A DNA stretch of 64,000 nt from Streptomyces albireticuli (GCF_021228125.1 NZ_JAJQQS010000013.1:1-64000); one strand, 5' to 3'. Shown: positions 17,415 through 26,683, counted from the stretch's first letter. Numbers and translations are program-made. The notes: generated from the letters alone by a model not told the origin.

Positions 17415-17867
17415 ATGGTGACCAGGACGCGCTTCGACGACAGCGAATGCCCCGTCGCCCGGTCGGTGGACGCGATCGGCGACTGGTGGTCCCTGCTGAT
17501 CGTGCGGGACGCCTTCGACGGAAGCCGGCGCTTCGGAGAGTTCCAGCGCAGCCTCGGCGTGGCCAAGAACATCCTCACCGCGCGACTGCGCAGCCTGGTC
17601 GCCGGCGGCGTCCTCGCATCCGTCCCCGCCTCGGACGGCAGCGCCTACCGCGAGTACGTACTGACCCCGAAGGGCGAGGCGCTCTTCCCCGTCATCGTGG
17701 CCCTGCGGCAGTGGGGCGAGCAGAACTTCTTCGCCCCCGGGGAACCGCACTCGGAGTTGGTCGACCGCCGGCACGGGCATCGTCTGCGCACGCTGGAAGT
17801 GCTGTCCGCGGACGGGCGACGCCTGGACCCCGACGACACCACCGTCCACAAGGTCTCGGCTCAGTGA
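17415..17867 (+). CDS. HxlR-family transcriptional regulator
   Basis: A 150-residue winged-helix protein. It opens with the family block DDSECPVARSVDAIGDWWSLLIVRD with the redox-capable Cys of HxlR proteins, followed by the wHTH region GSRRFGEFQRSLGVAKNILTARLRSLV and YVLTPKGEAL. HxlR proteins work as dimers and commonly sense electrophiles or oxidants. ATG 17415 is used, and an in-frame upstream start at 17397 would add 6 residues. It is divergent from the MFS gene and shares the inverted repeat at 17341-17383, its probable operator. Confidence 0.85.
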   Translation: MVTRTRFDDSECPVARSVDAIGDWWSLLIVRDAFDGSRRFGEFQRSLGVAKNILTARLRSLVAGGVLASVPASDGSAYREYVLTPKGEALFPVIVALRQWGEQNFFAPGEPHSELVDRRHGHRLRTLEVLSADGRRLDPDDTTVHKVSAQ

Positions 17868-18138
17868 CCCTGGCCGGGACGCTCAGCTCTTCTTCGTCAC
17901 CGGACTGCCCGGGCCGCCACCCCGTGCCGGCCTGGGTGGAGGAACGCTTCGGCGGCTCGTAACCCCGCGCTGCCCGCCGAGCTCATGCACCGGCTGCTCG
18001 ATGTCGCGGGCGCCGAGCGCTGAGAGCCCGAGCGCCGGGAGGGAGAATCGCCGGCAAGGCTGTCGGCGGGGACGGCGCCGTGGCTGCCGGTGTCCGGTCA
18101 CGGGCCCGGTCGCGACCGCTCCCCTAAGATCGACGGTT

Positions 18139-19098
18139 ATGGTGGATCTCTACCCTCCGACCAGTCCCTACGACAGTGGATTCCTCGACACCGGGGACGG
18201 CAACCGGATCTACTACGAACAGCTCGGCAACCCCGAAGGCAAACCCGCCCTGAACGTCCACGGCGGCCCGGGGTCGGGCGCGGCACGGCGGCCGACGAGG
18301 GCATGGGACCCCGAGCGCTACCGCGTCATCCGCTTCGACCAGCGCAACTGCGGTCGCAGCACCCCGCACGCCAGTGACCCGGCGGCGGACATGGCTCTGA
18401 ACACCACGCACCATCTGATCGAGGACATGGAGCGGCTCCGCGAGCACCTCGGCATCGAGAGGTGGTTGCTGAACGGCGCCTCCTGGGGCTCGACGCTCGC
18501 CCTGGCCTATGCGCAACAACACCCCGAGCGGGTCACCGAGATGGTCGTGATGGCGGTGACGACGACCCGCCGCGCCGAGATCGACTGGCTCTACCGGGGC
18601 GCCGGAAGGTTCTATCCGGAGGCGTGGGACCGGTTCCGCGACGGCGTTCCCGAGAACGAGCGCGACGGCGACCTGCTGACGGCCTACGCGCGGCTGATGG
18701 AGAACCCCGACCGGGCGGTCCGCGAGAAGGCCGCCGCCGACTGGCTCGCCTGGGAGGACGCGGTCATCGCGGACGAACCCAACGGCGTACCCGGCATGTA
18801 CGGCGACCGCGAGGCCGACGCGCGGATCGCGTTCGTACGCATCTGCGCCCACTACTTCAGCAACGGCGCGTGGCTGGAGGAGGACCAACTCCTGCGCGAC
18901 GCCCATAAACTGGCGGGGATCCCGGCGGTTCTGCTCCACGGCCGGCACGACATGGGCGGCCCGGTACAGACGGCGTGGGAGCTGGCGAAGGTGTGGCCGG
19001 ACGCACGGCTCCAGATCTTCGAGGACTCGGGGCACGCCGGGAGCGACGCGATGCAGCACGCGGCCCGGGCGGCGATCGAGGAGTTCAAGAACCGCTGA
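18139..19098 (+). CDS. pip: Proline iminopeptidase (S33 alpha/beta hydrolase)
   Basis: A 319-residue cytosolic serine peptidase removing N-terminal proline. Signature blocks are LYPPTSPYDSGFLDTGDGNRIYYE at the N terminus, the oxyanion HGGPGSGA, FDQRNCGRSTPH, the nucleophile GASWGSTLALAY (Ser near residue 116; the first Gly of the usual GGSWGS is Ala), LLHGRHDMGG (Asp) and EDSGHAGSD (His). All triad residues are present and the length matches the family. It is a single gene preceded by about 270 bases without a recognisable gene, and it converges on the siderophore importer operon. Confidence 0.9.
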   Translation: MVDLYPPTSPYDSGFLDTGDGNRIYYEQLGNPEGKPALNVHGGPGSGAARRPTRAWDPERYRVIRFDQRNCGRSTPHASDPAADMALNTTHHLIEDMERLREHLGIERWLLNGASWGSTLALAYAQQHPERVTEMVVMAVTTTRRAEIDWLYRGAGRFYPEAWDRFRDGVPENERDGDLLTAYARLMENPDRAVREKAAADWLAWEDAVIADEPNGVPGMYGDREADARIAFVRICAHYFSNGAWLEEDQLLRDAHKLAGIPAVLLHGRHDMGGPVQTAWELAKVWPDARLQIFEDSGHAGSDAMQHAARAAIEEFKNR

Positions 19099-19306
19099 TC
19101 CGGGGGGCGGGTGGAGAGCCTCGATGTGTCTCCCTCCAGCAGCTCGGTTCGAGCGATCGTTCAAGAGGTGACGCCCTCGGGCCCGGCGTGCGGATGTGCA
19201 CGGCCGGGCCCGGGGGCCGGTCTCGGGCGAGGCTGTGGGAGGGAGTCTCGCGGCGAGGGTGGGATGCGGTAGCCGGGCCGGTGGGAGGACCGGCGGGCGC
19301 GGGTGG

Positions 19307-20311
19307 CTACTTGGGGGCTTCGACGCCGGCGGCCTTGGCGATGTCGTCGAGGACGTGGTTCGCGGCCTGGATGCCGATGCCGGACATCCACGTCTCGTCC
19401 GGCACCTGGAAGACCTTGTCGTTCTTGACGGCGCCGAGGCCCTTCCAGAGCGGGTTCTCCTGGACGGCTTCCTGCTGGGTCTTCTTCGGGTCGTCGGCGA
19501 CGGTCACGAAGACCATGTCGGCGTCGGCCTTGTCGATCTGCTCCGGGGAGACCTCGAGCATGGGCTTGTCGACGTCCTGCGACTCGGGGCGGCGCAGGCC
19601 GGTGTCGGACAGGACGATGCCGCTGAAGGACTGCTTCTGGTAGAGGCGGGTGGGGCCGGCGACGAAGCGGACGACGGAGGCGGTGGGCGCCTTGCCGTCG
19701 TTCTTCTTCTTGATCTCCTCGCCGAGGGCCTTGGCGCGCTTCTCGTACGCCTCCATGGCCGAGGCGGCCTCCTTCTCCAGGCCCAGGGCCTGGGCGTGGA
19801 CCTTCAGGTTCTCCTTCCAGGGGGCGCCGGTGGTCTCGGTGAAGACGGTGGGGGCGATGCCCTTGAGCTTGTCGTAGACCTTGGCGTGGCGGACCTTGGA
19901 GGACAGGATCAGGTCGGGCTTGAGCGACATGATGCGCTCGATGTCGGGCTCCGCCATGGGGCCCACGTCCTTGGTGTTCTTGACCTTGTCGGAGAGGTAG
20001 GAGGGGAAGCCGCCCTCTGTCTTCATGTGGGGGGAGACCGCGCCGACCGGTGTGATGCCGAGCATGGTCACGTCGTCCAGCTCGCCGGTGTCGAGGACGA
20101 CGACGCGCTGGGGCTTCTTCTTGATCTCGGTCTTGCCCATGGCGTGGGTGATCGAGCGCGGGAAGCCGGTGTCGGAGGCGGCGGGCTTGGCCTCGTCCGA
20201 CTTCTTCTCGTCGGCGCCGCACGCGGCGAGCGCGCCGGCGCCGATGATCACTGCGAGGGACGTCGCGAACACTCTGCGCATACGGGTGTGGGCCGGCCGG
20301 AGCACGGTCAT
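19307..20311 (-). CDS. Ferric-siderophore ABC transporter substrate-binding lipoprotein
   Basis: A 334-residue FepB/FatB-type binding protein. The N terminus has a basic start and a lipobox ALAAC with the lipidated Cys at residue 31, so it is anchored outside the cell membrane. Periplasmic-binding blocks are KPQRVVVLDTGELDDVTMLG and EPDIERIMSLKPDLILSS, then VFVTVADDPKK and NPLWKGLGAVKNDKVFQV. It should capture iron-loaded siderophore and hand it to the two permeases. ATG 20311 has GAAGGAA upstream. It is the last gene of the operon, 40 bases after the ATPase gene. Confidence 0.9.
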   Translation of the reverse strand: MTVLRPAHTRMRRVFATSLAVIIGAGALAACGADEKKSDEAKPAASDTGFPRSITHAMGKTEIKKKPQRVVVLDTGELDDVTMLGITPVGAVSPHMKTEGGFPSYLSDKVKNTKDVGPMAEPDIERIMSLKPDLILSSKVRHAKVYDKLKGIAPTVFTETTGAPWKENLKVHAQALGLEKEAASAMEAYEKRAKALGEEIKKKNDGKAPTASVVRFVAGPTRLYQKQSFSGIVLSDTGLRRPESQDVDKPMLEVSPEQIDKADADMVFVTVADDPKKTQQEAVQENPLWKGLGAVKNDKVFQVPDETWMSGIGIQAANHVLDDIAKAAGVEAPK

Positions 20312-20351
20312 GGTGGGGTTCCTTCTCGAGCGGTGGGTGGGGTGGGGGGCG

Positions 20352-21179
20352 TCAGGAGGCCGGTGATGCCGCGCGTTTGGCGGACCGGGCGCGGGGCACG
20401 ACCAGGGGGGTGCCGGTCTCGGGATCGGGGACGACCCGGCACTCCACCCGGAAGACCTCCTCGACGAGTTCGGCGGTGAGGACGTCCGCCGGGGGCCCGG
20501 CCGCGGCCGGGCGGCCGTCGCACATCACGACCAGGTGGTCGGCGTAGCGGGCGGCCTGGCCGAGGTCGTGCAGGACCATGACGACGGTCCGGGCGGCCTC
20601 GGCGTTGAGCTCCTCGACCAGGTCGAGCACGTCGAGCTGGTGGCGCAGGTCGAGGAAGGTGGTGGGCTCGTCCAGGAGCAGCAGCGAGGTGTCCTGGGCG
20701 AGGGCGAGGGCGATCCAGGCGCGCTGGCGCTGGCCGCCGGAGAGTTCGTCCACGGCGCGGTCGCGCAGCGCGTCGGTGCCGGTGCGGGCGAGCGCGTCCT
20801 CCACGGCGTTCTGGTCGGCCTTCGACCAGGGGGTGAGCATCCGCTGGTGGGGGTAGCGGCCCAGGCGGACGAGCGCTTCGACGGTGATGCCCTCGGGGGC
20901 GACGGCCTGCTGCGGCAGCAGGCCCATGCGGCGGGCCAGGGCGCGGGCGGGCATCCGGTGGATGTCGCTGCCGTCGAGGGTGACGGTGCCGGCGGCGGGG
21001 GCCAGCAGCCGGGCCATGCCGCGCAGCAGGGTGGACTTGCCGCAGGCGTTGGGGCCGACGACGGCGGTGACGGCGCCGCCGGGCAGCGTCAGGTCGACGC
21101 CGTCGACGATGACGGTGTTTCCGTAGCCGAGCCGCAGGCCGTGGGTCGCCAGCTCGTTGGCGTTCGTCGTGGCGCTCAT
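20352..21179 (-). CDS. Ferric-siderophore ABC transporter ATP-binding protein
   Basis: A 275-residue FepC-type ATPase with Walker A GPNACGKST, Q-loop LLPQQAV, signature LSGGQRQRAWIA, Walker B LLLLDEPTTFLD and H-loop VLHDLGQAARYAD. The TTFLDLRHQ sequence is diagnostic of the iron-siderophore subgroup. It powers uptake through the two permeases encoded just upstream. Its ATG overlaps the stop of the second permease by 4 bases. Confidence 0.95.
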   Translation of the reverse strand: MSATTNANELATHGLRLGYGNTVIVDGVDLTLPGGAVTAVVGPNACGKSTLLRGMARLLAPAAGTVTLDGSDIHRMPARALARRMGLLPQQAVAPEGITVEALVRLGRYPHQRMLTPWSKADQNAVEDALARTGTDALRDRAVDELSGGQRQRAWIALALAQDTSLLLLDEPTTFLDLRHQLDVLDLVEELNAEAARTVVMVLHDLGQAARYADHLVVMCDGRPAAAGPPADVLTAELVEEVFRVECRVVPDPETGTPLVVPRARSAKRAASPAS

Positions 21180-22234
21180 CGGGTGGCACTCCCAGCGTTG
21201 GGCTTCATTTGACGCAGCATCAGTACGAGCAGCCAGGGCGCCCCGAGGGTGGCGGTGACGACGCCGACGGGCAGCCCGTGCACGGGCAGGACGTGCAGGA
21301 CGACGAGGTCGGCGCCCAGCAGCAGGACGGCTCCGGTGAGCGCGGTCAGCGCGAGCGTGCCGGTGGTGGGCGGTCCGGCCAGGAACCGCACGATGTGCGG
21401 TACGGCCAGGGCCACGAAGCCGACGGGTCCGGTGAGGGCGGCGGCGACGGAGGCCAGCACGACGGCGAGGAGCAGCAGTTGCGGCCGGGCGGTGCCCGGG
21501 GGCAGGCCGAGGGCGCCCGCGCTGTCGTCGCCCAGGTCGAGGACCGCGATCCTGCGGTGGCAGATCAGGGCCAGGACCAGCCCCGTGAGGATGATGCCTC
21601 CTCCGGCCTGGACCTCGGTCCAGGTCCGTCCGTACACCGAGCCGGTGGTCCACTGCAGGGCGGAGGAGGCGAGTTCGGCGGGGAAGCGGACGATGAGGAG
21701 GTTCACCGCGGCGGCGAGGCCGGACTGCACGGCGAGGCCGACGAGGACGAGCCGGGAGACGGTGAACCCGCCCCGCCAGGCCAGCAGCCCGAGCAGGCCG
21801 GCGGCGAGCAGGCCGCCGCCGAGCGCGGCGGGCGAGATCAGCGAGGCCGAGGCGCCCGAGGCGATGACGGCCGTCGCGCCCAGCGAGGCGCCGCCGGTCA
21901 CCCCGACCACGTCGGGCGAGGCGAGCGGGTTGCGGGCGACGCGCTGCAGGATCGCACCGGCGACGCCCAGCCCCGCCCCGGCGACGACGGCCGACAGCAC
22001 GCGCGGGGCGCGCAGTTCCTGGACGAGCATCACGTTGCCCGGATCGCCGAGGCCCAGCAGGCCGCGCAGGGCGTCCACCGGTGGGATCGAGACCTCACCG
22101 GTGCCGAGCCCGATCGCCGTGAGCACCACGAGCAGGGCCGTGGCGGCCGCGCTCAGCAGGGCGGTCCGTCGGCGCTGCCGGGCGATCGCGCCGCCTGCCG
22201 TACGGGGCACGGCATCGGTCGTGACGGGGGTCAT
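21176..22234 (-). CDS. Ferric-siderophore ABC transporter permease (FecCD family, second)
   Basis: A 352-residue permease with 9-10 hydrophobic segments. FecCD family marks are ELRAPRVLSAVVAGAGLGVAGAILQ, RNPLASPDVVGVTGGASLGA, GPVGFVALAVPHIVRFLAG (the ATPase-coupling loop) and LPVGVVTATLGAPWLLVL. It pairs with the other FecCD permease as the transmembrane channel. The start overlaps the first permease stop (ATGA) and its stop overlaps the ATPase start, so the three genes are translationally coupled. Confidence 0.92.
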   Translation of the reverse strand: MTPVTTDAVPRTAGGAIARQRRRTALLSAAATALLVVLTAIGLGTGEVSIPPVDALRGLLGLGDPGNVMLVQELRAPRVLSAVVAGAGLGVAGAILQRVARNPLASPDVVGVTGGASLGATAVIASGASASLISPAALGGGLLAAGLLGLLAWRGGFTVSRLVLVGLAVQSGLAAAVNLLIVRFPAELASSALQWTTGSVYGRTWTEVQAGGGIILTGLVLALICHRRIAVLDLGDDSAGALGLPPGTARPQLLLLAVVLASVAAALTGPVGFVALAVPHIVRFLAGPPTTGTLALTALTGAVLLLGADLVVLHVLPVHGLPVGVVTATLGAPWLLVLMLRQMKPNAGSATR

Positions 22235-23271
22235 CGCGCCACCTTCCGGGCGAGGAGGGCCAGCAGGGGCGCGCCGAGCAGGGCGGTGACGATGCCGACT
22301 TCCAGTTCGACGGGGCGCAGCACGAGGCGGCCGAGGACGTCCGCGGTGAGCAGCAGCAGCGGGCCCGCGATCAGGCAGCCGGGGATGAGTCGGCGGTGGT
22401 CGGCGCCGACGAGCTTGCGTACGAGGTGGGGGGCGGCGAGGCCGACGAAGGAGAGGGGGCCCGCGACGGCCACGGAGGAGGCGGCGAGCAGGATCACGGC
22501 GATGCCGCCGGCGGCGCGGACCTTGGCGACCGGGACGCCGAGGGCCTGGGCGGTCTCGTCGCCGAGGGCGAGGGCGTTGAGCGCGGGGGTGACGGCCAGG
22601 GCCAGGACGAAGCCGATGACGAGCGGGGCGAGGACGGGCAGCAGGATGTCGGTCTGCCGCCCGGCGAGCGAGCCGGCGAGCCAGAAGCGGGCCTCGTCCA
22701 GGGTGCGGTGGCTGGTGAGCATCACCGCGGAGGTCCAGGAGATGAGCACGGCGTCCAGCACGGTGCCGCCGAGGGCGAGCCGTACGGGGTCCAGGTCGCC
22801 GGCGCGGCGGGCGAGCGCGAGGACGGCGAGGGTGGCGAGCGCCGCGCCGGCGAAGGCGAAGGGCAGGTACTGGGCCGGGTGCGTCAGGTGCAGCGCGTAG
22901 CTGGCGACGACCACGGCGAAGCCGGCTCCGTGGTTGATGCCGAGCGTGGCGGGCGAGGCCAGGGGGTTGCGGGTGATGCCCTGGGCGAGGGCGCCCGCGA
23001 CGCCGAGGGCCGCGCCGACCACCAGGCCGATGACCGTACGCGGCACGCGCAGCCCGGTGACGACCAGGCCGTCGCTGCTGCGGTCCCCGTCGGCGAGGGC
23101 GTGCCACACGGTGCTCAGCGGCACGGCGCGGGAGCCCAGGGCGAGGCTCAGCACCACGCACAGCACGAGGAGCGCCAGGCCGCCGGTCAGCAGCAGGGCC
23201 CCGCGGAGTGCCGCCGGGCGCCCGGCGACGGGCCTGGGTGGCCGGTCTGGCCGGACATCGGTCGCGTTCAC
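22231..23271 (-). CDS. Ferric-siderophore ABC transporter permease (FecCD family, first)
   Basis: A 346-residue FecCD-type permease and the first gene of the leftward importer operon. Marks are LRVPRTVIGLVVGAALGVAGALAQ, RNPLASPATLGINHGAG, LGDETAQALGVPVAKVR, GPLSFVGLAAPHLVR and GIVTALLGAPLLALL. It forms a heterodimer with the second permease. Its ATG lies 12 bases from an iron-box operator, so the operon should be repressed in iron-replete cells by an IdeR/DmdR-type protein. Confidence 0.92.
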   Translation of the reverse strand: MNATDVRPDRPPRPVAGRPAALRGALLLTGGLALLVLCVVLSLALGSRAVPLSTVWHALADGDRSSDGLVVTGLRVPRTVIGLVVGAALGVAGALAQGITRNPLASPATLGINHGAGFAVVVASYALHLTHPAQYLPFAFAGAALATLAVLALARRAGDLDPVRLALGGTVLDAVLISWTSAVMLTSHRTLDEARFWLAGSLAGRQTDILLPVLAPLVIGFVLALAVTPALNALALGDETAQALGVPVAKVRAAGGIAVILLAASSVAVAGPLSFVGLAAPHLVRKLVGADHRRLIPGCLIAGPLLLLTADVLGRLVLRPVELEVGIVTALLGAPLLALLARKVAR

Positions 23272-23282
23272 GGGGAGACCAT

Positions 23283-23301
23283 AGGTTAGGCAAGGCTAAG
23301 C
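23283..23301. promoter_or_regulatory. Iron box (IdeR/DmdR/DtxR-type operator)
   Basis: The sequence AGGTTAGGCAAGGCTAAGC matches the known actinobacterial iron-box pattern TTAGGNTAGNCTAA closely, with core TTAGGCAAGGCTAA. It lies immediately upstream of the first permease start, where a repressor would block the promoter. Confidence 0.85.
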
Positions 23302-23709
23302 ATGTCAATTCCCGTTGAACGCTTGCCCGCAATGCCCGTATTTCGTTATGCCGGACTTCCGCCCGCACCCCCGAGGCGCCGGTGGCGCATGGCTTCCCGA
23401 GCTCCGTTCGTGCTGGTCCCACACACCGCGAGCAGCCATTTCCGCTCCGATCGCACAGCCGCCGGGATCGAGGAGGAAGTCCTCTTTCCGCCCTCCTCGT
23501 ATTTCTCTCTACGATGCGGTCCACGATTTCGTTCGCCAAGAGGCCGGCGGAACCCGCTCCGGTCCTCCAGTGCCGCCCGGGTGGCGGCGTGCCCGCGGCC
23601 TCCGGCCGCCCCCCGTCCGCAGCGGGGCGCACCGTTCGCGACAATAACCATGATCATTTGAGAGCGCCTGACCAGCCCCGGCAGCCGCATCGCACGCGAA
23701 GGAGCACCC
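23302..23709. other. Intergenic region upstream of the siderophore importer, no gene seen
   Basis: About 400 bases between the iron box and the hypothetical gene at 23710. Open frames here have poor codon bias and no ribosome sites. It probably holds the two divergent promoters; a clear -10/-35 pair was not identified. Confidence 0.5.
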
Positions 23710-24261
23710 ATGGGCCGGACCACCGTTGTCGTCGAGGACCTCGTCTTCGGGGACATCACCATCACCCTGGACACCGGCGGGGGCTCCGTCGAGGTCAGTG
23801 GTGGCTGGCTGCCCCGGACCACGCTGAGCCGCGATCCCGGCGCGACACCCACGTCATGGCCGCCCATCGGCACCAGCGACCCCGACCTCCTCAGCCTCAC
23901 CCTCGGCAGTGAGGCCGAGGCCGAACCGCCGGCCCTGAGCAGGGGGTACGTGAACCGCCGCGCGTACACGGTCCGCTTCCCCGACGGCGGCGGCCGTACG
24001 TACCGTCTCGTCCCCTACAGCGAGACGCGGAGTCGCCTCATGCGGGACAAGGTCGTCCTCGGCGAACTCCGCGTCTCCCCCGGAGGCGGGCACGTCACCC
24101 CGGCCGGGTGGCGCACCGACTCCAAGGTCCTCCCCGCCGAGGCGGCTCTCGGCTACGCCCTGGCGGTGGGCCTCGGCACGGGTGGCAAGGATTCGGAAGG
24201 CGCCCCCAGCGGCGGGTCGGTGGCGGACGCGGTGCTCGACATCCTCGCGGCCTGGCCGTAG
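23710..24261 (+). CDS. Hypothetical protein, mostly beta-structured
   Basis: A 183-residue protein that I do not recognise. It opens TTVVVEDLVFGDITITLDTGG, has alternating hydrophobic beta-like segments (AYTVRFPDGGGRTYRLVPYSE), and ends with an Ala-rich helix VADAVLDILAAWP. No signal peptide, membrane helix or catalytic motif is evident. The start is well supported by GAAGGAG 6 bases before the ATG and by clean codon bias from there. It is a single gene converging on the VOC gene. Confidence 0.65.
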   Translation: MGRTTVVVEDLVFGDITITLDTGGGSVEVSGGWLPRTTLSRDPGATPTSWPPIGTSDPDLLSLTLGSEAEAEPPALSRGYVNRRAYTVRFPDGGGRTYRLVPYSETRSRLMRDKVVLGELRVSPGGGHVTPAGWRTDSKVLPAEAALGYALAVGLGTGGKDSEGAPSGGSVADAVLDILAAWP

Positions 24262-24346
24262 GAGCCCGGCGGCGGGATCCCGGGCGACCGCCGGAACGCG
24301 GCCGTCGACGCGACGAGCGCCCGTGGCCGGCGCCCCTGCCGGGCCC

Positions 24347-24733
24347 TTACTCGCTGTGGAGGATCTGGATGAGGTTGCCGCAGGTGTCGTCCAGAACCGC
24401 GGTGGTGACGGGTCCCGACTCCACCGGTTCCTGGGTGAACCGCACCCCGAGCCCGCGCAGCCGGTCGAACTCCGCGCGCACGTCGTCCACGGCGAAGGAG
24501 GCCGCCGGAATGCCGTCCTTGACCAGCGCCGTCTTGTACGGCTTCACCGCGGGATGGCCGTCCGGCTCCAGGAGCAGTTCGGTTCCGTCCGGGTCCTCCG
24601 GCGAGACGACGGTCAGCCACCGGTCCGCGCCCAACGGGACCTCGGTCTTCTTCATGAAGCCCAGCACGTCCGTGTAGAAGCGCAGGGCCTTGTCCTGGTC
24701 GTCGACGAAGACGCTGGTCAGATGGATCCTCAT
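24347..24733 (-). CDS. VOC-family (glyoxalase-like) protein
   Basis: A 128-residue single-domain VOC protein. It opens MRIHLTSVFVDDQDKALRFYTDVLGF, contains PDGTELLLEPDGHPAVK, and ends LDDTCGNLIQILHSE. The HLTSV His and the terminal Asn/Gln replace some metal ligands, so binding rather than catalysis is possible. Proteins of this form are commonly annotated as glyoxalase/bleomycin-resistance relatives. ATG 24733 has GGAGAG 6 bases upstream, while an upstream in-frame start lacks a site. Confidence 0.8.
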   Translation of the reverse strand: MRIHLTSVFVDDQDKALRFYTDVLGFMKKTEVPLGADRWLTVVSPEDPDGTELLLEPDGHPAVKPYKTALVKDGIPAASFAVDDVRAEFDRLRGLGVRFTQEPVESGPVTTAVLDDTCGNLIQILHSE

Positions 24734-25020
24734 GGGACGCTCTCCGGGGCGGCGGGCCTGAGCCATCGGGTCGTGATGCGCTCAAGGGGTTCGGTGTTCG
24801 GATCGTGGGACTCGTGGCGGCCGCCCGCCCCGGCGCCGGGACAGGGCCGGGGACCTGCGGATCCCATGCCGGCCGGGTTCCCGACCGTCGCGTGGTGGGA
24901 CAGCCCCGGACCGTGCGGGGCCACCAGCCGTGCGGGTCCCGAGGAGACCGTAGCGGCTCGGTGCCTTCGGATCGTGGATGCCGGCCGGAGCGGCCGTGGT
25001 TCCCGCCGTGGGGTTCCCGG

Positions 25021-25060
25021 CCGGGGTCCGGCCCGGTGGTGGGACCGGGCCGGACCCCGG
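25021..25060 (-). terminator. Perfect 17-bp stem-loop downstream of the LuxR-type gene
   Basis: Arms 25021-25037 and 25044-25060 are perfect reverse complements with a 6-base loop (GGTGGG). It lies about 70 bases past the stop of the leftward LuxR-type gene and has no T tract, as is usual for Streptomyces terminators. The surrounding 24734-25128 holds no gene. Confidence 0.65.
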
Positions 25061-25128
25061 ACCAGGGTGGGGGGTGGGAATGGAGGACGAGGACCACGCA
25101 CACGGAGGATCACTTATATGAGGGGCTG

Positions 25129-26388
25129 TCAGCCCACCAGGCCGAGGTGGGCGGCTCGTACGCCCGCCTGGAAGCGGCTGCCCGCGCCCAGTTCGTGCAT
25201 CAGCGCGGCCAGATGACGACGGAACGTCCGCGAGGACATCCCCACCCGCCGAGCGATCACCTCGTCCTTCAGCCCCGACGCCAGCAACTGCAAAATCGTC
25301 GACTTCAGATCACCCAGCGCGTCACCGCCGTACCCCGGCGCCGCACCCTCGACCGGACTCCCCGACCCCCACAAACGCTCGAACATCCGGCCGAGAAAAC
25401 CCACCAAATGCCGCTCATACGCCAGCGAACCCCCCTCCTCCCCCGCCTCGTCCCCCTCCTGAGCCGGAAGGAACGCCGCCTGCCCGTCGAAGACCACCAC
25501 CGGATCGAACGCCTCCGTACACGTCCGCACCTCAGCACCCCCGGCCACAAGACGAGACAGCACCGAACGCGCCACCGCGTCCCCACGCAACGTATGCGGG
25601 CACAACACCCGCACCCCCACCCCGTTCCGCAACGGCTCCCCGAGCAACTCCACAACCAACGGACGGGACCCGGACACCTCCCGCGCCGACAGCATCACCA
25701 CCACCTCGAACCGGCAACCCCCCGCCAGATTCACCAACCGCGCACGAGCCTGACGCGCACCCCCCGCCGAATCGTCCGAGGGAGAGGCGGCGGGAGGCGG
25801 GGCGGCCCAGAGGGGGGAGACGCTCACGGGCGCGAGCGGGGGGCCCGCGGGGCCGGGTGACGACGGAGCATGACGCGAGGAGGTGCGGAGGGCGGCAGTG
25901 AAGGACGCCAGGCGCTCGTGGACACCGTCCAGTTCCCGGTGCGCGTCCTCGATCACCCGATTCAGCGGGACCGCGAGCTCACGACGTGCCACCTCCGCGC
26001 CCACCGCCGCGAACCCGCCTCCGGAACCCGCCGCGCCCACCAGCAACCGCAGCTCTCGCAGCTCCGCCACGGCCCGCTCCACCCGGTCCGCCGGCACACT
26101 CAGCACAGCGGCGGCCTCCCCGACCGTCACCGACGACCGTCCCGACGCGTAGGCGTACAGGCGTAGCGCGCACTCCCCCACCCCCGCCACGGGCGTCCCG
26201 TCGACGTCCGCCCACGCGGATACTCGCGGGGAAGCGGCGGTGGGGCCGGGCGCGGTCCTCGGTACGGGTGCCGGTGGAGCCGGGGCGCGGTGGCGGGCGT
26301 GCGTCACCGCCGCGGAATGCCTGGCGGTTACGGGAGTCGCGGGTGTCGCGAGTGCGGGTACGTGGACCGGTACGGCTTCCTTGAGCAT
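25129..26388 (-). CDS. LuxR-family regulator with N-terminal TrmB-like helix-turn-helix
   Basis: A 419-residue regulator. After about 60 Pro/Ala-rich residues comes a winged HTH (GECALRLYAYASGRSSVTVGEAAAVLSVPADRVERAVAEL). A phospholipase-D-like/TrmB middle domain follows (VVELLGEPLRNGVGVRVLCPHTL, VVFDGQAAFLPAQ). The C-terminal GerE HTH reads ILQLLASGLKDEVIARRVGMSSRTFRRHLAALMHELG. This layout recurs in streptomycete regulators beside specialised-metabolite genes. ATG 26388 is used and a GTG two codons upstream is equally possible. Its target is not clear. It is divergent from the MHS transporter over a long spacer. Confidence 0.8.
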   Translation of the reverse strand: MLKEAVPVHVPALATPATPVTARHSAAVTHARHRAPAPPAPVPRTAPGPTAASPRVSAWADVDGTPVAGVGECALRLYAYASGRSSVTVGEAAAVLSVPADRVERAVAELRELRLLVGAAGSGGGFAAVGAEVARRELAVPLNRVIEDAHRELDGVHERLASFTAALRTSSRHAPSSPGPAGPPLAPVSVSPLWAAPPPAASPSDDSAGGARQARARLVNLAGGCRFEVVVMLSAREVSGSRPLVVELLGEPLRNGVGVRVLCPHTLRGDAVARSVLSRLVAGGAEVRTCTEAFDPVVVFDGQAAFLPAQEGDEAGEEGGSLAYERHLVGFLGRMFERLWGSGSPVEGAAPGYGGDALGDLKSTILQLLASGLKDEVIARRVGMSSRTFRRHLAALMHELGAGSRFQAGVRAAHLGLVG

Positions 26389-26640
26389 CTTCACCCATCT
26401 CTGAGGTGCCGGCAGTGTTCCGGAGCGGGAGAACGCCCACACCGCCACCGGGTCGGGAACCGGCGGTCGCGCGGGCGGTGCGCAGGGTGGAGCGGTAGCC
26501 ACGGGGGAAGAGCTGAGCGGACGACGGATATCGCTCCCGGCCGCAGGGCAGCACGCCAGGAGACGGGCACCCGCACCGCCGTGAGACCCCCGCACCGGCA
26601 GTGCGGGCGCCTCGCGGCATGTGCGCGTCCCCGGTACCAC

Positions 26641-26683
26641 CACACTCACGCGGCTGCGCCCCCGTACCAGCCGCGTGAGTGTG
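26641..26683. promoter_or_regulatory. 16-bp perfect stem-loop
   Basis: CACACTCACGCGGCTG at 26641-26656 pairs perfectly with 26668-26683, leaving an 11-base loop. It lies about 250 bases upstream of the LuxR-type start. It may be a terminator, an attenuator or an operator; sequence alone does not decide. Confidence 0.55.

Noticed and set aside
23302..23661. 119-codon plus-strand open frame after the iron box
   Set aside because: Composition and codon bias do not match neighbouring genes, there is no ribosome site or family similarity, and it lies in the promoter region of the importer.
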